From Lachnospiraceae bacterium (GTDB lineage: Bacteria > Bacillota > Clostridia > Lachnospirales > Lachnospiraceae): a stretch of DNA of 64,000 nt. The notes under the pieces were generated by a model. That model searched no databases and was not told where the DNA came from. It worked only from the letters and a program-made list of their open reading frames with translations. The translations under genes and the position numbers were made by a program. Shown piece after piece: positions 33,223-42,660 of this stretch (its first letter is position 1; every line of letters starts with the position of its first letter). Location: assembly GCA_009911035.1 (NCBI GenBank), contig QXWO01000019.1, positions 1 to 64,000 on the forward strand. The letters are read 5' to 3'.

Positions 33223-34479
33223 ATGGCTGATATGCTGTCACAAGATGAAATAAATGCACTGCTCAACGGCATGGATCTGTCCGAAGGAACGGACGAGGAA
33301 GAGCCTGCCGCTCCAGCGCAAGTCTCAGAGATAAATGAAAGTTTGCTAGCAGAAGATGAAAGAGACGCTGTCGGAGAAATCGCAAATATCAGTATGGGTT
33401 CTTCGGCAACAACCTTGTATTCCTTAGTAAACAGAAAGGTCAATATTACTACGCCGGTAGTGACAATGGCTAACTGGAATACAGTGGTAGAAGATTATGA
33501 ACGCCCCTGCGTATTGATACAGATACGTTATACAGCAGGGATTGACGGATCAAACATCATGATTTTGAAGGAACATGATGTGAAGGTCATCACAGATTTG
33601 ATGATGGGCGGCGACGGAAGTAATACAGACGGTGAACTGGGGGAGCTGCACCTTAGCGCAATCTCAGAAGCTATGAATCAGATGATGGGGTCTGCGGCAA
33701 CTTCCATGTCAACGATGCTGGGGAAAATGATTGATATCAGTCCCCCAGAGGCAAGCCTGAAGGATTTGAATGAAATTAAAGAAGGTGGGGAAATCGCCTC
33801 TTTCCTGGAAGGAACCTTTGTAAAAATTTCTTTTCGGATGCAAATCGACGAGCTGGTAGACAGTTCGATTATGCAGTTATATCCTGTAGATTTTGCCAAG
33901 AGCCTGTATGAGACATTTATGTCATCACAGATGGGCGCAGCAGCGGCAGCACCTGCTCCGGCACCAGCACCCGCTCCCGCTCCGGCAGCTCCGGTACCGG
34001 ATATGCCGGCAGGACAGCCAGCCATGAATCAGATGAACATGGGTATGGGAATGCCGCAGATGAATATGGGAATGCCTCAGATGGATATGAACATGCAGAT
34101 GAATGGAATGCAGGGAATGAATATGGGAATGCCCCAGATGGGAATGCCTCAGATGATGGGAATGCCTCAGATGAATATGCAGCCCATGAACATACAGCCT
34201 GCACAGTTCCAGAGTTTTAGCAATGATATGGGCGCTATGGCTGGCCAGGAAAATATCGGCCTTATCAGGGATGTGCCGCTTCAGGTAACTGTGGAACTGG
34301 GGAGAACTCAGAAATCCATATCAGAAATTTTGGACTTCGCACCGGGAACGATTATTGAGTTGGAAAAGATAGCCGGTGAACCTATAGATGTACTTGTTAA
34401 CGGTAAATTTGTAGCGAAAGGCGAGGTTGTGGTAATCGAAGAAAGTTTTGGTGTCCGTGTAACTGAAATAATAAAGTAA
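33223..34479 (+). CDS. fliY: Switch protein/CheY-P phosphatase FliY (FliN-type C-terminus)
   Basis: A 418-residue protein. Residues 1-20 repeat the CheY-P binding peptide (LSQDEINALLNGMDLSEGTD). Residues about 40-235 are a CheC-like domain with both ExxN phosphatase motifs intact (GEIANISMGSSATTL and SEAMNQMMGSAATSM). Residues about 243-330 are a linker: an Ala-Pro stretch then a Met/Gln/Pro/Gly/Asn tract with 24 Met in 58 residues. Residues about 340-418 are the FliN SpoA domain (LQVTVELGRTQKSISEILDF). It completes the C-ring and dephosphorylates CheY-P. It starts at ATG 33223, 3 bases after fliM. The Met tract is not usual in the family. Confidence 0.95.
   Translation: MADMLSQDEINALLNGMDLSEGTDEEEPAAPAQVSEINESLLAEDERDAVGEIANISMGSSATTLYSLVNRKVNITTPVVTMANWNTVVEDYERPCVLIQIRYTAGIDGSNIMILKEHDVKVITDLMMGGDGSNTDGELGELHLSAISEAMNQMMGSAATSMSTMLGKMIDISPPEASLKDLNEIKEGGEIASFLEGTFVKISFRMQIDELVDSSIMQLYPVDFAKSLYETFMSSQMGAAAAAPAPAPAPAPAPAAPVPDMPAGQPAMNQMNMGMGMPQMNMGMPQMDMNMQMNGMQGMNMGMPQMGMPQMMGMPQMNMQPMNIQPAQFQSFSNDMGAMAGQENIGLIRDVPLQVTVELGRTQKSISEILDFAPGTIIELEKIAGEPIDVLVNGKFVAKGEVVVIEESFGVRVTEIIK
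34021..34194 (+). repeat. Met-rich low-complexity coding repeat in fliY
   Basis: Degenerate tandem units of the type ATGGGAATGCCTCAGATGAA encode M-G-M-P-Q-M-(N). At least seven related units are visible. Slipped-strand expansion at this tract could vary linker length without disrupting the frame, because the unit length is a multiple of three. Confidence 0.8.
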
Positions 34480-34497
34480 AAGGTAGGAGAGAAAGTT

Positions 34498-34860
34498 ATG
34501 GCGAAAAATATTTTAATTGTTGACGATGCAGCTTTTATGCGTATGATGATTAAGGATATTCTTACAAAGAATGGCTACAATGTAGTTGGAGAAGCCGAAA
34601 ATGGTGCAAAAGCCTGCGAAAAATACAATGAACTGAAGCCGGATCTGGTATTGATGGATATTACCATGCCGGAGGTTGATGGTATTGCTGCGCTTAAGAA
34701 AATCAGAGGCGGAGATCCCAACGCAATGATTATCATGTGCTCGGCAATGGGACAGCAGGCAATGGTTATTGAAGCTATCCAGGCAGGGGCAAAAGATTTT
34801 ATTGTTAAGCCTTTCCAGCCGGAGCGTGTTTTGGAAGCAGTGAAGAAGGTAGTCGGGTAG
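34498..34860 (+). CDS. cheY: Chemotaxis response regulator CheY
   Basis: A 120-residue stand-alone receiver. The acidic pocket is Asp9-Asp10, the phosphorylation site Asp54 (LVLMDITMPEVDG), the switch serine Ser82 and the conserved Lys104 (FIVKPF). Phosphorylated by CheA, it binds FliM/FliY. It lies directly after its phosphatase fliY, as in Bacillus. Confidence 0.97.
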   Translation: MAKNILIVDDAAFMRMMIKDILTKNGYNVVGEAENGAKACEKYNELKPDLVLMDITMPEVDGIAALKKIRGGDPNAMIIMCSAMGQQAMVIEAIQAGAKDFIVKPFQPERVLEAVKKVVG

Positions 34861-34861
34861 T

Positions 34862-35227
34862 ATGCTCCTTTCAGTTACAAGGACAGAAAGTTATCTTCAG
34901 TTTTTGACAGTGCTCATCCTGTTTGTATTTGTGCTTGCAATTACGTACCTGGTGACAAGATGGATTGCTAGGTATCAAAATGGAAGAATTCATGAGGGGA
35001 ATCTTGCAGTAGTCGATACATGCAGGATTGCGCCTAACAAATATGTTCAAATTGTAAGGGCGGGAAAAAAATTCCTGGTAATTGCAGTAGGAAAAGACGA
35101 GGTTCATATGCTTTCAGAGCTTTCAGAGGATGAGCTTGACCTTAGGGAGGACGTTAACGAGCAGGCGGTTGATTTTGCAGGCGTTTTTGCAAAGGTAAAG
35201 AAATTGAGGGAAAAAGATAAGGGTTAG
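34862..35227 (+). CDS. fliO: Flagellar export protein FliO (FliZ in Bacillus)
   Basis: A 121-residue protein with one membrane helix (FLTVLILFVFVLAITYLVTR, about 14-34) and a small cytoplasmic SH3-like domain (GNLAVVDTCRIAPNKYVQIV, KKFLVIAVGKDEVHML). FliO assists FliP assembly in the export gate. It starts one base after the cheY stop. FliO proteins are weakly conserved; position before fliP supports the call. Confidence 0.9.
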   Translation: MLLSVTRTESYLQFLTVLILFVFVLAITYLVTRWIARYQNGRIHEGNLAVVDTCRIAPNKYVQIVRAGKKFLVIAVGKDEVHMLSELSEDELDLREDVNEQAVDFAGVFAKVKKLREKDKG

Positions 35228-35243
35228 GGTATAAGGCAATAAT

Positions 35244-36110
35244 ATGGACAAGAATTTTGCCGTTAAAAAGATATGGAAGATAATATGCCTGCTTATGATA
35301 GTGGGCATATTATGTGTTATCCCGGAAGTTGGTGTACAGGCATCCACAATAGATCCTGCCCAGACAGGGCAGACGGAGCAGAGAACCAACAGGGAAGAAC
35401 CTGGCAGCGCTGATTCCAGGGATGATTTATCAGAACTGAATATTGCAAATAATCTGACCGTTACCTATAGCGGCGATAACGGACAGGTAAATGGGACACT
35501 ACGTATTCTGCTGACTCTTACGATGATATCACTGGCACCGATACTGCTTATTATGCTTACATCATTTGTCAGAATTATTATTGTCCTTCATTTTACAAGA
35601 GCAGCCTTAAATACCCAAACGGCACCGCCTAACCAGGTGTTGCTTGGGTTAGCTTTGTTTTTGACCTATTTCATCATGCAGCCTACGCTGACACAGGTTT
35701 ATGAACAGGCAGTGGTGCCTTTTGAGGCAGGCACAATCACTCAGGAAGAGTTTTTTGAGGCTGGGATCGCCCCTTTCAGGGAATATATGTATCGGCAGAC
35801 CCAGACAAAGGATGTGAGGACTTTTCTGGATATATCAGGGCAGGAGTGGGACGGCACCTTAGATGATATTTCCCTTTCCGTGCTGATACCCAGTTATATT
35901 ATCGGGGAACTAAGGATGGCTTTTATCATCGGATTCGTGATATACATTCCTTTTATTGTGATTGACATGGTTGTAGCTTCCACCCTTATGAGCATGGGGA
36001 TGATGATGCTGCCGCCTACCACGATTTCCATGCCTTTTAAAATCCTTTTGTTCGTGCTTGCGGATGGGTGGAATCTGATCATAGTGAATCTGATAAAGAC
36101 ATTTAAGTGA
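35244..36110 (+). CDS. fliP: Flagellar export gate protein FliP
   Basis: A 288-residue protein with a signal peptide (about 8-32, IICLLMIVGILCVIPEVGVQ), an extracytoplasmic linker and four membrane helices. Family motifs include PILLIMLTSFVRIIIVLHF, RAALNTQTAPPNQVLLGLAL and SMGMMMLPPTTISMPFKILL. FliP pentamers form the core of the export pore with FliQ and FliR. Confidence 0.97.
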   Translation: MDKNFAVKKIWKIICLLMIVGILCVIPEVGVQASTIDPAQTGQTEQRTNREEPGSADSRDDLSELNIANNLTVTYSGDNGQVNGTLRILLTLTMISLAPILLIMLTSFVRIIIVLHFTRAALNTQTAPPNQVLLGLALFLTYFIMQPTLTQVYEQAVVPFEAGTITQEEFFEAGIAPFREYMYRQTQTKDVRTFLDISGQEWDGTLDDISLSVLIPSYIIGELRMAFIIGFVIYIPFIVIDMVVASTLMSMGMMMLPPTTISMPFKILLFVLADGWNLIIVNLIKTFK

Positions 36111-36153
36111 CAGAGTTTTATGAAACAGTTTCAATCGGGAGGATAAATAGTTT

Positions 36154-36423
36154 ATGACAGTAGGAGAGGTAACGGATCTTGCCAGTTCCGCCATGTTTTT
36201 GATTATCAGGGTTTCAGCTCCGGTTCTTCTGGTATCTTTGTGTGTAGGTCTGATTGTCAGTATTTTTCAGACCGTCACCTCCATACAGGAGCAGACCCTG
36301 ACTTTTGTGCCCAAGGTACTCGCCATATTTCTGGCGCTTATGGTTCTGGGCAACTGGATGCTGGGAGAATTGACAGGCTATATCGTAGAGGTCTGGTCTG
36401 ATTTTGCACGTTATGTAAGGTAG
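36154..36423 (+). CDS. fliQ: Flagellar export gate protein FliQ
   Basis: An 89-residue protein with two membrane helices. Characteristic stretch: LIVSIFQTVTSIQEQTLTFV with PKVLAIFLALMVLGNWML after it. AATCGGGAGGA precedes ATG 36154. It packs around the FliP-FliR core. Confidence 0.96.
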   Translation: MTVGEVTDLASSAMFLIIRVSAPVLLVSLCVGLIVSIFQTVTSIQEQTLTFVPKVLAIFLALMVLGNWMLGELTGYIVEVWSDFARYVR

Positions 36424-36429
36424 CGGCTT

Positions 36430-37212
36430 ATGCTTGATTACTCATTTACCTATGCAGAATTAGAATATTTTCTGCTGATACTTGTAAGGGTAACGGCTTT
36501 TGTATATATAGCCCCTTTTTTCAGTATGTCAAATACCCCAAGGAATGTCAGGATCGGCTTAAGCATTTTTGTGGCGGTATTGCTTTTTCAGGCATTGCCC
36601 CATCAGAGTGTTTCCTATGATTCCCTGCTGGGGTATCTGATGATTGTAATGAAGGAAATGATTGCCGGCCTATTGGTCGGCTTTGCGGCTAATTTGTGTA
36701 CTTCGGTGGTTTCTTTTGCAGGCCACATCGCAGACATGGAGGTCGGGCTTTCCATGGTATCACTGCTGGACCCGGCTACAAAGCAGAGTGCATCCATCAC
36801 GGGGGTTTACTATAATTATATGGTGATGCTGATGCTGCTGATTTCAGGAATGGACAGTTATCTGTTGAAAGCCCTTGCGGAGACATACACGCTTGTGCCT
36901 GTAAACGGTATGATCATACACAGGGAAGAACTGCTCTCTGCCTTGCTGGAGTTTCTGAGCGATTATATCATTATCGGTTTCCGCATATGTCTTCCTATAT
37001 TTGCGGTGATGATCATTTTAAATGCCGTACTTGGTGTGCTGGCAAAGGTATCGCCCCAGCTCAATATGTTTGCAGTAGGTATGCAGATGAAAGTGCTTGT
37101 AGGAATTAGTATTTTATTTTTATCCACTTCCATGCTGCCCACGGCCGCAACCTTTATTTACGATCAGATGAAGCGTATGGTTTCGACATTTGTTGAGATT
37201 ATGATGCTGTGA
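36430..37212 (+). CDS. fliR: Flagellar export gate protein FliR
   Basis: A 260-residue polytopic protein (about six helices). Family features include LVRVTAFVYIAPFFSMSNTP near the start and KEMIAGLLVGFAANL followed by GHIADMEVGLSMVSLLDPAT. It follows fliQ after 6 bases and forms the FliP5-FliR pore. Confidence 0.96.
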   Translation: MLDYSFTYAELEYFLLILVRVTAFVYIAPFFSMSNTPRNVRIGLSIFVAVLLFQALPHQSVSYDSLLGYLMIVMKEMIAGLLVGFAANLCTSVVSFAGHIADMEVGLSMVSLLDPATKQSASITGVYYNYMVMLMLLISGMDSYLLKALAETYTLVPVNGMIIHREELLSALLEFLSDYIIIGFRICLPIFAVMIILNAVLGVLAKVSPQLNMFAVGMQMKVLVGISILFLSTSMLPTAATFIYDQMKRMVSTFVEIMML

Positions 37213-37241
37213 CGGGGCAGCCGGTTTCGGGAGGCGTATAA

Positions 37242-38369
37242 ATGGAGGAAAGTAAAAGGATCCTGCAGTATGATCTGCAATTCTTTGCAAAGGATGGGCC
37301 AGGCGGGGAAAAGACCGAGGAGCCTACAGGCAAGAAGTTAAATGATGCCAGAAAAGAAGGGCAGGTAGCAAAGAGCAAGGAAATTGCCAATGCGTTCAGT
37401 ATGCTGGCACTGTTTCTTATGTTAAAGCTGTATCTGGGGATCTTGGGCACGGGATTTATAGAGAATTTCAGCGCTGTGTATAACCAGATACCGGATTTGG
37501 TGACATTGTACGAGGGAAACATTCCCTTTATATCCATACAGGTGCTTGTGCGGAGTATGATGATAGAACTTCTCATACTTATAGCGCCTATTTTCATTGT
37601 AGGTGTGCTTGTGGTTTTCATTTGTGATGTTGTACAGGTGAAGTGGAAACCTACTACAAAGCCTTTAAAGCCCAAATTCAGCAAACTGAATCCTATTCAG
37701 GGCTTTAAAAAAATTATATCTTTAAATTCCTTTGTGGAACTGATCAAATCGGCTCTTAAACTGGGGCTGGTAGGATACGTGGCCTATTCTTATCTGATTG
37801 AACGCGTCGGCCAGATATTTATTTTATATGACATTGGCTTAAATCAGGCAATCGGGCTTATGGGGCAGATTGTTACGGACTTAGGGCTTAGGATCGCGGG
37901 AGTTTACATGGTCATTGCTTTTCTGGATTTCGCATACCAGAAATGGAAGTTTAAGGAAGATATGAAGATGACCAAGCAGGAAGTTAAAGATGAGTTTAAG
38001 AATCAGGAAGGTGATCCCCAGATAAAAGGGAAGCAGAGGCAGAGGATGCGGGAAGCTTCCATGCGCAGGATGATGCAGCAGCTTCCACAGGCGGATGTGG
38101 TGATTACCAACCCCACCCATTATGCGGTTGCAATCAAGTATGATCCGGATAAGTATGATGCACCTTATGTGATTGCCAAAGGGGAGGATCATCTTGCCCA
38201 AAGGATCAAGGAAGTTGCAAAGGAAAACGACATAGAGATCGTGGAAAATAAGCCTCTGGCACGGATGCTTTATGCAAATGTGGAGATTGGGGGGCTTATT
38301 CCGCCAGAGTTGTATCAGGCGGTGGCGGAGGTTCTTGCTTTCGTGTACCACCTGAAAGGAAAAGTATAA
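37242..38369 (+). CDS. flhB: Flagellar export switch protein FlhB
   Basis: A 375-residue protein with four membrane helices and a cytoplasmic autocleavage domain. The N-terminus EKTEEPTGKKLNDARKEGQV is typical, and the self-cleaving NPTH motif is intact (VVITNPTHYAVAIKY, near residue 290). The C-terminus (KPLARMLYANVEIGGLIPPE) matches the family. FlhB switches export from rod/hook to filament substrates after FliK signals. Confidence 0.97.
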   Translation: MEESKRILQYDLQFFAKDGPGGEKTEEPTGKKLNDARKEGQVAKSKEIANAFSMLALFLMLKLYLGILGTGFIENFSAVYNQIPDLVTLYEGNIPFISIQVLVRSMMIELLILIAPIFIVGVLVVFICDVVQVKWKPTTKPLKPKFSKLNPIQGFKKIISLNSFVELIKSALKLGLVGYVAYSYLIERVGQIFILYDIGLNQAIGLMGQIVTDLGLRIAGVYMVIAFLDFAYQKWKFKEDMKMTKQEVKDEFKNQEGDPQIKGKQRQRMREASMRRMMQQLPQADVVITNPTHYAVAIKYDPDKYDAPYVIAKGEDHLAQRIKEVAKENDIEIVENKPLARMLYANVEIGGLIPPELYQAVAEVLAFVYHLKGKV

Positions 38370-38385
38370 AGAAAGGAGAGTGACC

Positions 38386-40419
38386 ATGAAAAAAGCGGAT
38401 ATTGGCGTAGCGGCATATGTGCTTTCAGCGTTTATTATGATGATCGTGTCTATCCCCCAATGGCTTTTAGACGTGCTGCTCGCCTGTAATATGTCAATAG
38501 CGTTTACCATTCTTTTTACCACCATGTTTTCAAAAGAAGTGCTGGATATGTCCTTTTATCCTACCATGCTTTTGTTCACCACAATTTTCAGGATCTCCCT
38601 GAACGTATCTTCCACCAGACTGATCCTTACTACCGGGGACCCCGGAAAGGTGGTTGAGACGTTTGGTAATTATGTAGGTGGCAATGACCTGATCGTAGGT
38701 GGTATTGTATTCATTATTCTGATATTGATTCAGTTTATGGTAATCAATAAAGGTTCCGAGAGAGTTGCGGAAGTAACAGCCAGATTTACCCTGGATGCCA
38801 TGCCGGGTAAGCAGATGGCTATTGATGCGGACTTAAATACCGGAGCCATTGATGATGCGGAAGCAAAAAGACGCAGGGATAAGATTCAGGATGAATCCAG
38901 TTTTTTCGGTTCCATGGATGGTGCCGTAAAATACGTAAAGGGAGATGCCACAGCGGGACTTGTGATCACCGCCGTTAATATTATAGGCGGTATCGCCATG
39001 GGAGTGCTCCGTCAGGGCATGGGCGTAGGAGACGCCCTGAACAGATATGCGATTCTGACCATTGGCGACGGTCTGGTGAGTCAGATCCCGTCCCTTCTGA
39101 TTTCTCTTTCCACCGGTATCCTGGTTACCAAGGGCTCTAAGGATGCGGATTTCGGCAGGGTGCTGATAAGCCAGTTGTTCGGCATGCCCAAGGTGCTTTA
39201 TATGGTAGGGGCTGTTATTGCCGGACTAGGCATTGTAACGCCTCTGCCCAACCTTGTATTTCTGACGCTGGGCCTTGTGTTTATCGTTACAGGAAGAATC
39301 GTTGCGGGAACCATTGAAACAGCCCAGATAGAGGGGGAAGTGGATGCGGAAGAAGCAGCGGCGGAGGAAATCAGGCAGCCGGAAAATGTCAACAGCCTTT
39401 TACAGGTGGACCCTATAGAGCTGGAATTTGGTTATGGTATCATACCCCTTGCGGATGTGAATCAGGGCGGTGATCTTCTGGACCGTGTGGTAATGATCAG
39501 GAGACAGATTGCCTTAGAGCTTGGTACGGTAGTGCCGATTATCCGTCTGCGGGATAATATCCAGCTTAACCCCAACCAGTACATTATTAAGATCAAGGGC
39601 ATACAGGTCAGTGAGGGAGAAATTCTTTTTGACCATTATATGGCCATGAATCCGGGGTATGTGGAGGAGGAGATCACCGGTATCCCTACCTTTGAACCGT
39701 CCTTCCACCTTCCGGCCACATGGATCACGGAAGGACAAAGGGAACGTGCTGAAAGTATGGGCTATACGGTAGTAGACCCGCCTTCCATCATTGCAACCCA
39801 TCTGACGGAAATCATCAGGCAGTATATTGACGAACTTCTTACAAGGCAGGATGTCCAGAACCTTGTCAACAACCTGAAAGATTCTAATCCTTCCCTTGTG
39901 GATGAGCTTGTGCCCAAGCTGCTTGGCATTGGTGAGGTACAGAAGGTTTTGCAGAATCTCTTAAAAGAGGGAATTTCCATCAGGGATCTTCTTACAATTT
40001 TTGAAACCCTGGCGGATTATGCCTCCACTACAAGGGATACGGATATTCTGACGGAATATGTAAGGCAGAGCCTGAAACGTGCTATTTCCAGTAAATTCTT
40101 CCCGGCCAATGAGACTACCAGCGTGGTTACACTGGATCCCAAGCTGGAACAGGAAATTATGGCAGGCGTGAAGCAGACAGAGACAGGCGCATACCTTACA
40201 CTGGACCCGGAAAAGACCAAAACAATTATGCAGTCAGTTGAGAGCGAAGTCAATAAGCTGGAGAATCTTGGAAAGAATCCCATTGTTATTACATCGCCCA
40301 TTGTGCGTATGTATTTCAAGCGGCTGACGGAAGACTATTACAAAGATTTGATTGTTGTATCATATAATGAAATAGAAAACAATATTGAATTACAGTCAGT
40401 AGGAATGGTGACAGCATGA
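38386..40419 (+). CDS. flhA: Flagellar export gate protein FlhA
   Basis: A 677-residue protein with an N-terminal bundle of about eight membrane helices and a large cytoplasmic docking domain (from about 325). The conserved FHIPEP-family segment is visible (SERVAEVTARFTLDAMPGKQ, then MAIDADLNTGAIDDAEAKRR). ATG 38386 is chosen: AAAGGAG lies 7 bases before it, while GTG 38380 overlaps that site. Its stop overlaps the flhF start (ATGA). Confidence 0.97.
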   Translation: MKKADIGVAAYVLSAFIMMIVSIPQWLLDVLLACNMSIAFTILFTTMFSKEVLDMSFYPTMLLFTTIFRISLNVSSTRLILTTGDPGKVVETFGNYVGGNDLIVGGIVFIILILIQFMVINKGSERVAEVTARFTLDAMPGKQMAIDADLNTGAIDDAEAKRRRDKIQDESSFFGSMDGAVKYVKGDATAGLVITAVNIIGGIAMGVLRQGMGVGDALNRYAILTIGDGLVSQIPSLLISLSTGILVTKGSKDADFGRVLISQLFGMPKVLYMVGAVIAGLGIVTPLPNLVFLTLGLVFIVTGRIVAGTIETAQIEGEVDAEEAAAEEIRQPENVNSLLQVDPIELEFGYGIIPLADVNQGGDLLDRVVMIRRQIALELGTVVPIIRLRDNIQLNPNQYIIKIKGIQVSEGEILFDHYMAMNPGYVEEEITGIPTFEPSFHLPATWITEGQRERAESMGYTVVDPPSIIATHLTEIIRQYIDELLTRQDVQNLVNNLKDSNPSLVDELVPKLLGIGEVQKVLQNLLKEGISIRDLLTIFETLADYASTTRDTDILTEYVRQSLKRAISSKFFPANETTSVVTLDPKLEQEIMAGVKQTETGAYLTLDPEKTKTIMQSVESEVNKLENLGKNPIVITSPIVRMYFKRLTEDYYKDLIVVSYNEIENNIELQSVGMVTA

Positions 40420-41660
40420 TAATTAAAAAATTTCAGGGAAAAACAGAATCGGAAGCGGTAGAAAACGCAAAAAAAGAACTGGGCAGCAATGTGGTGATCA
40501 TGAATGTCCGCAATGTAAAAAAGAAGGGGCTGTTCAGTTTTTTAAGGCCCCAGCTTACGGAGGTGACGGTTGCCCTTGAGGAAGAATCCGGGCGGACGCC
40601 CGCTTATAGAAAGGATGCATCTACACCCCAGTCCCAGCGTTATGTGGAGGCCATTTCCAATACAGATCCGGTAAGGCCGGTAAGGGAGACAACGCCTCTT
40701 AGGGGAAACAGTGTTTATGTTACGGAGGTGCCGGAGGATGGGTACAAGGACAACAGCGCTATCGAAGAAAAGCTGGACACTCTCCACACGCTGTTAGAAC
40801 AGCAGCTCCAGAAGCCTGAGGAGACAAAGGAGGAGCCTTTGGAAGAACAGCATGAGACGGAAATAGAACGTTTTATGAAGCTTCTTTATAATACCATGCT
40901 GGACAATGAGGTGGATGAGCAGTACGCGAACCAGATCATTGATGAATTTGAAAAGGTTAACAAACCCAATGTGCCCTTTGATTATGTGCTGTCAAACATT
41001 TATCAGAAAATGGTGCTCAAATTCGGCAAGCCCTGTGGGATCTCACCGGCGGAAAAAGGGCCAAAGGTGGTCTTTTTCGTAGGACCTACAGGGGTGGGCA
41101 AGACTACCACAATTGCAAAGATTGCATCGAAATTCAGTGTGGAAGGGAAAAAGAAGCTGGCGCTGCTTACGGCTGATACATACAGGATAGCAGCGGCAGA
41201 ACAGCTCCGCACTTACGCCAATATTCTTGAAGTGCCTTTCCGTGTTATTTACACAGAGGAGGAAATGGAGCTGGCTTTGCAGGAATTTGGAGATTTTGAC
41301 TATATCATGGTCGATACGGCAGGCCATTCCCACCAGAATGAGGCTCAGAGGGAAGCCATGAAGGAGTTTATCCATTTTATGGATGGAAAAGCGGAAAAGG
41401 AAGTTTTTCTTGTTTTAAGTTCTACCATCAAATATCGTGACTTGATCAACATTGCAGATGCTTATTCGGAAATGACAGAGTATAAGATAATATTCACCAA
41501 ACTGGATGAGACTACGACACTTGGAAATCTGCTTAATTTAAAGCTTTACACAGGAGCATCTTTGTCCTATGTAACCAGCGGGCAGAATGTGCCGGACGAT
41601 ATTGAACAATTTAATCCTCAAAAAACCGTGAAACGTCTTTTGGGAGGCAGGAAAAACTGA
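40416..41660 (+). CDS. flhF: Flagellar biosynthesis GTPase FlhF
   Basis: A 414-residue SRP-type GTPase governing where flagella form. An N-terminal domain (MIIKKFQGKTESEAVENAKK) and acidic linker precede the NG domain: P-loop VGPTGVGKTTTIAKI (near 222), ADTYRIAAAEQLRTYANIL, and DTAGHSHQN. The specificity motif is FTKLDETTTLG. The start overlaps flhA by four bases. Confidence 0.97.
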   Translation: MIIKKFQGKTESEAVENAKKELGSNVVIMNVRNVKKKGLFSFLRPQLTEVTVALEEESGRTPAYRKDASTPQSQRYVEAISNTDPVRPVRETTPLRGNSVYVTEVPEDGYKDNSAIEEKLDTLHTLLEQQLQKPEETKEEPLEEQHETEIERFMKLLYNTMLDNEVDEQYANQIIDEFEKVNKPNVPFDYVLSNIYQKMVLKFGKPCGISPAEKGPKVVFFVGPTGVGKTTTIAKIASKFSVEGKKKLALLTADTYRIAAAEQLRTYANILEVPFRVIYTEEEMELALQEFGDFDYIMVDTAGHSHQNEAQREAMKEFIHFMDGKAEKEVFLVLSSTIKYRDLINIADAYSEMTEYKIIFTKLDETTTLGNLLNLKLYTGASLSYVTSGQNVPDDIEQFNPQKTVKRLLGGRKN

Positions 41661-41693
41661 TAAAGATAAAGCACAGACAAGTGAGGAAAGCAA

Positions 41694-42578
41694 ATGGATC
41701 AGGCTGAACGGTTAAGGAATATTATTAAAGCGAATGCAGTCTCAGAAAGCAGGCCCCTTGCCAGGGTAATCGCAGTGACAAGCGGAAAAGGCGGTGTGGG
41801 AAAGTCAAATACCTCCATAAATCTGGCTGTACAGTTCCGGAAGATGGGGAAGAGAGTCATTATTCTTGACGCTGATTTTGGGCTTGCCAATATTGAGATT
41901 ATGTTCGGGACAGTGCCGGAGCACAACCTGTGTGATTTGATTTATCAGGGAAAAAATATTAAAGAAGTGATTACCTGGGGCCCTATGGATGTGGGGTTCA
42001 TATCAGGAGGGTCAGGAATTGCGGAACTATCCAATTTAAGTAAAGACCACCTGGCTTTTATTATCAGGAATCTTTCCGAATTAGATTCTATTGCGGATAT
42101 TATTATTGTAGATACCGGCGCCGGAATTTCCGATGCGGTGCTGGAATTTTTGGTGGCGAGCGAAGAGGTTCTTTTAGTGACGACGCCGGAACCTACCTCC
42201 ATTACAGATTCTTATTCCCTTTTAAAGTCCCTAGACAGGCACCCCAGCTTTTCTGGTGCAGGCACAAAAGTCAAGCTGGTTGCCAATAAGGTGGATAACC
42301 ATAATCAGGGACAGATTCTTTATGACAAGTTGAATGCGGTGGTGAGCAGGTATCTGGAACTGCCTTTAAGTTATCTTGGGGCGGTGCCCCAGGATAGCCA
42401 GCTCTCCAAAGCAGTTATGCAGCAGATGCCGGTGTCCATCAAAACCCCCCAGGCGAAGTCGGCTGCAGCTTATGGAATGATGGCGGAAAAGTTGATGGAT
42501 GGGGAACAGGTTTTTGGTGTGCCCAGACGGGGGATGGCAGCATTTTTTTCCCGTATTATTTCAGCTAAAAACGAATAA
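41694..42578 (+). CDS. flhG: MinD-like ATPase FlhG (YlxH/FleN)
   Basis: A 294-residue P-loop ATPase. The deviant Walker A is TSGKGGVGKSNTSINLAVQ, switch I DADFGLANIEIMFG, and the Walker B region IIIVDTGAGISDAVLEF. A C-terminal amphipathic helix is probable (FGVPRRGMAAFFSRIISA). FlhG partners with FlhF to limit flagellar number. The N-terminal QAERLRNIIK resembles the motif that activates FlhF. Confidence 0.96.
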   Translation: MDQAERLRNIIKANAVSESRPLARVIAVTSGKGGVGKSNTSINLAVQFRKMGKRVIILDADFGLANIEIMFGTVPEHNLCDLIYQGKNIKEVITWGPMDVGFISGGSGIAELSNLSKDHLAFIIRNLSELDSIADIIIVDTGAGISDAVLEFLVASEEVLLVTTPEPTSITDSYSLLKSLDRHPSFSGAGTKVKLVANKVDNHNQGQILYDKLNAVVSRYLELPLSYLGAVPQDSQLSKAVMQQMPVSIKTPQAKSAAAYGMMAEKLMDGEQVFGVPRRGMAAFFSRIISAKNE

Positions 42579-42594
42579 AATGATTACTCTGCAC

Positions 42595-42622
42595 TTATGA
42601 GAAGCGTATATTGTGTTATACT
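42595..42622 (+). promoter_or_regulatory. Possible internal promoter before cheB
   Basis: TTATGA, 16 bases and TATACT lie in the 82-bp gap between flhG and cheB. The -35 is poor, so this is a weak candidate for extra transcription of the che genes. Confidence 0.25.
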
Positions 42623-42660
42623 TGAAACAGTAAGATTAATAAATTATAAGAAGGTTCATT

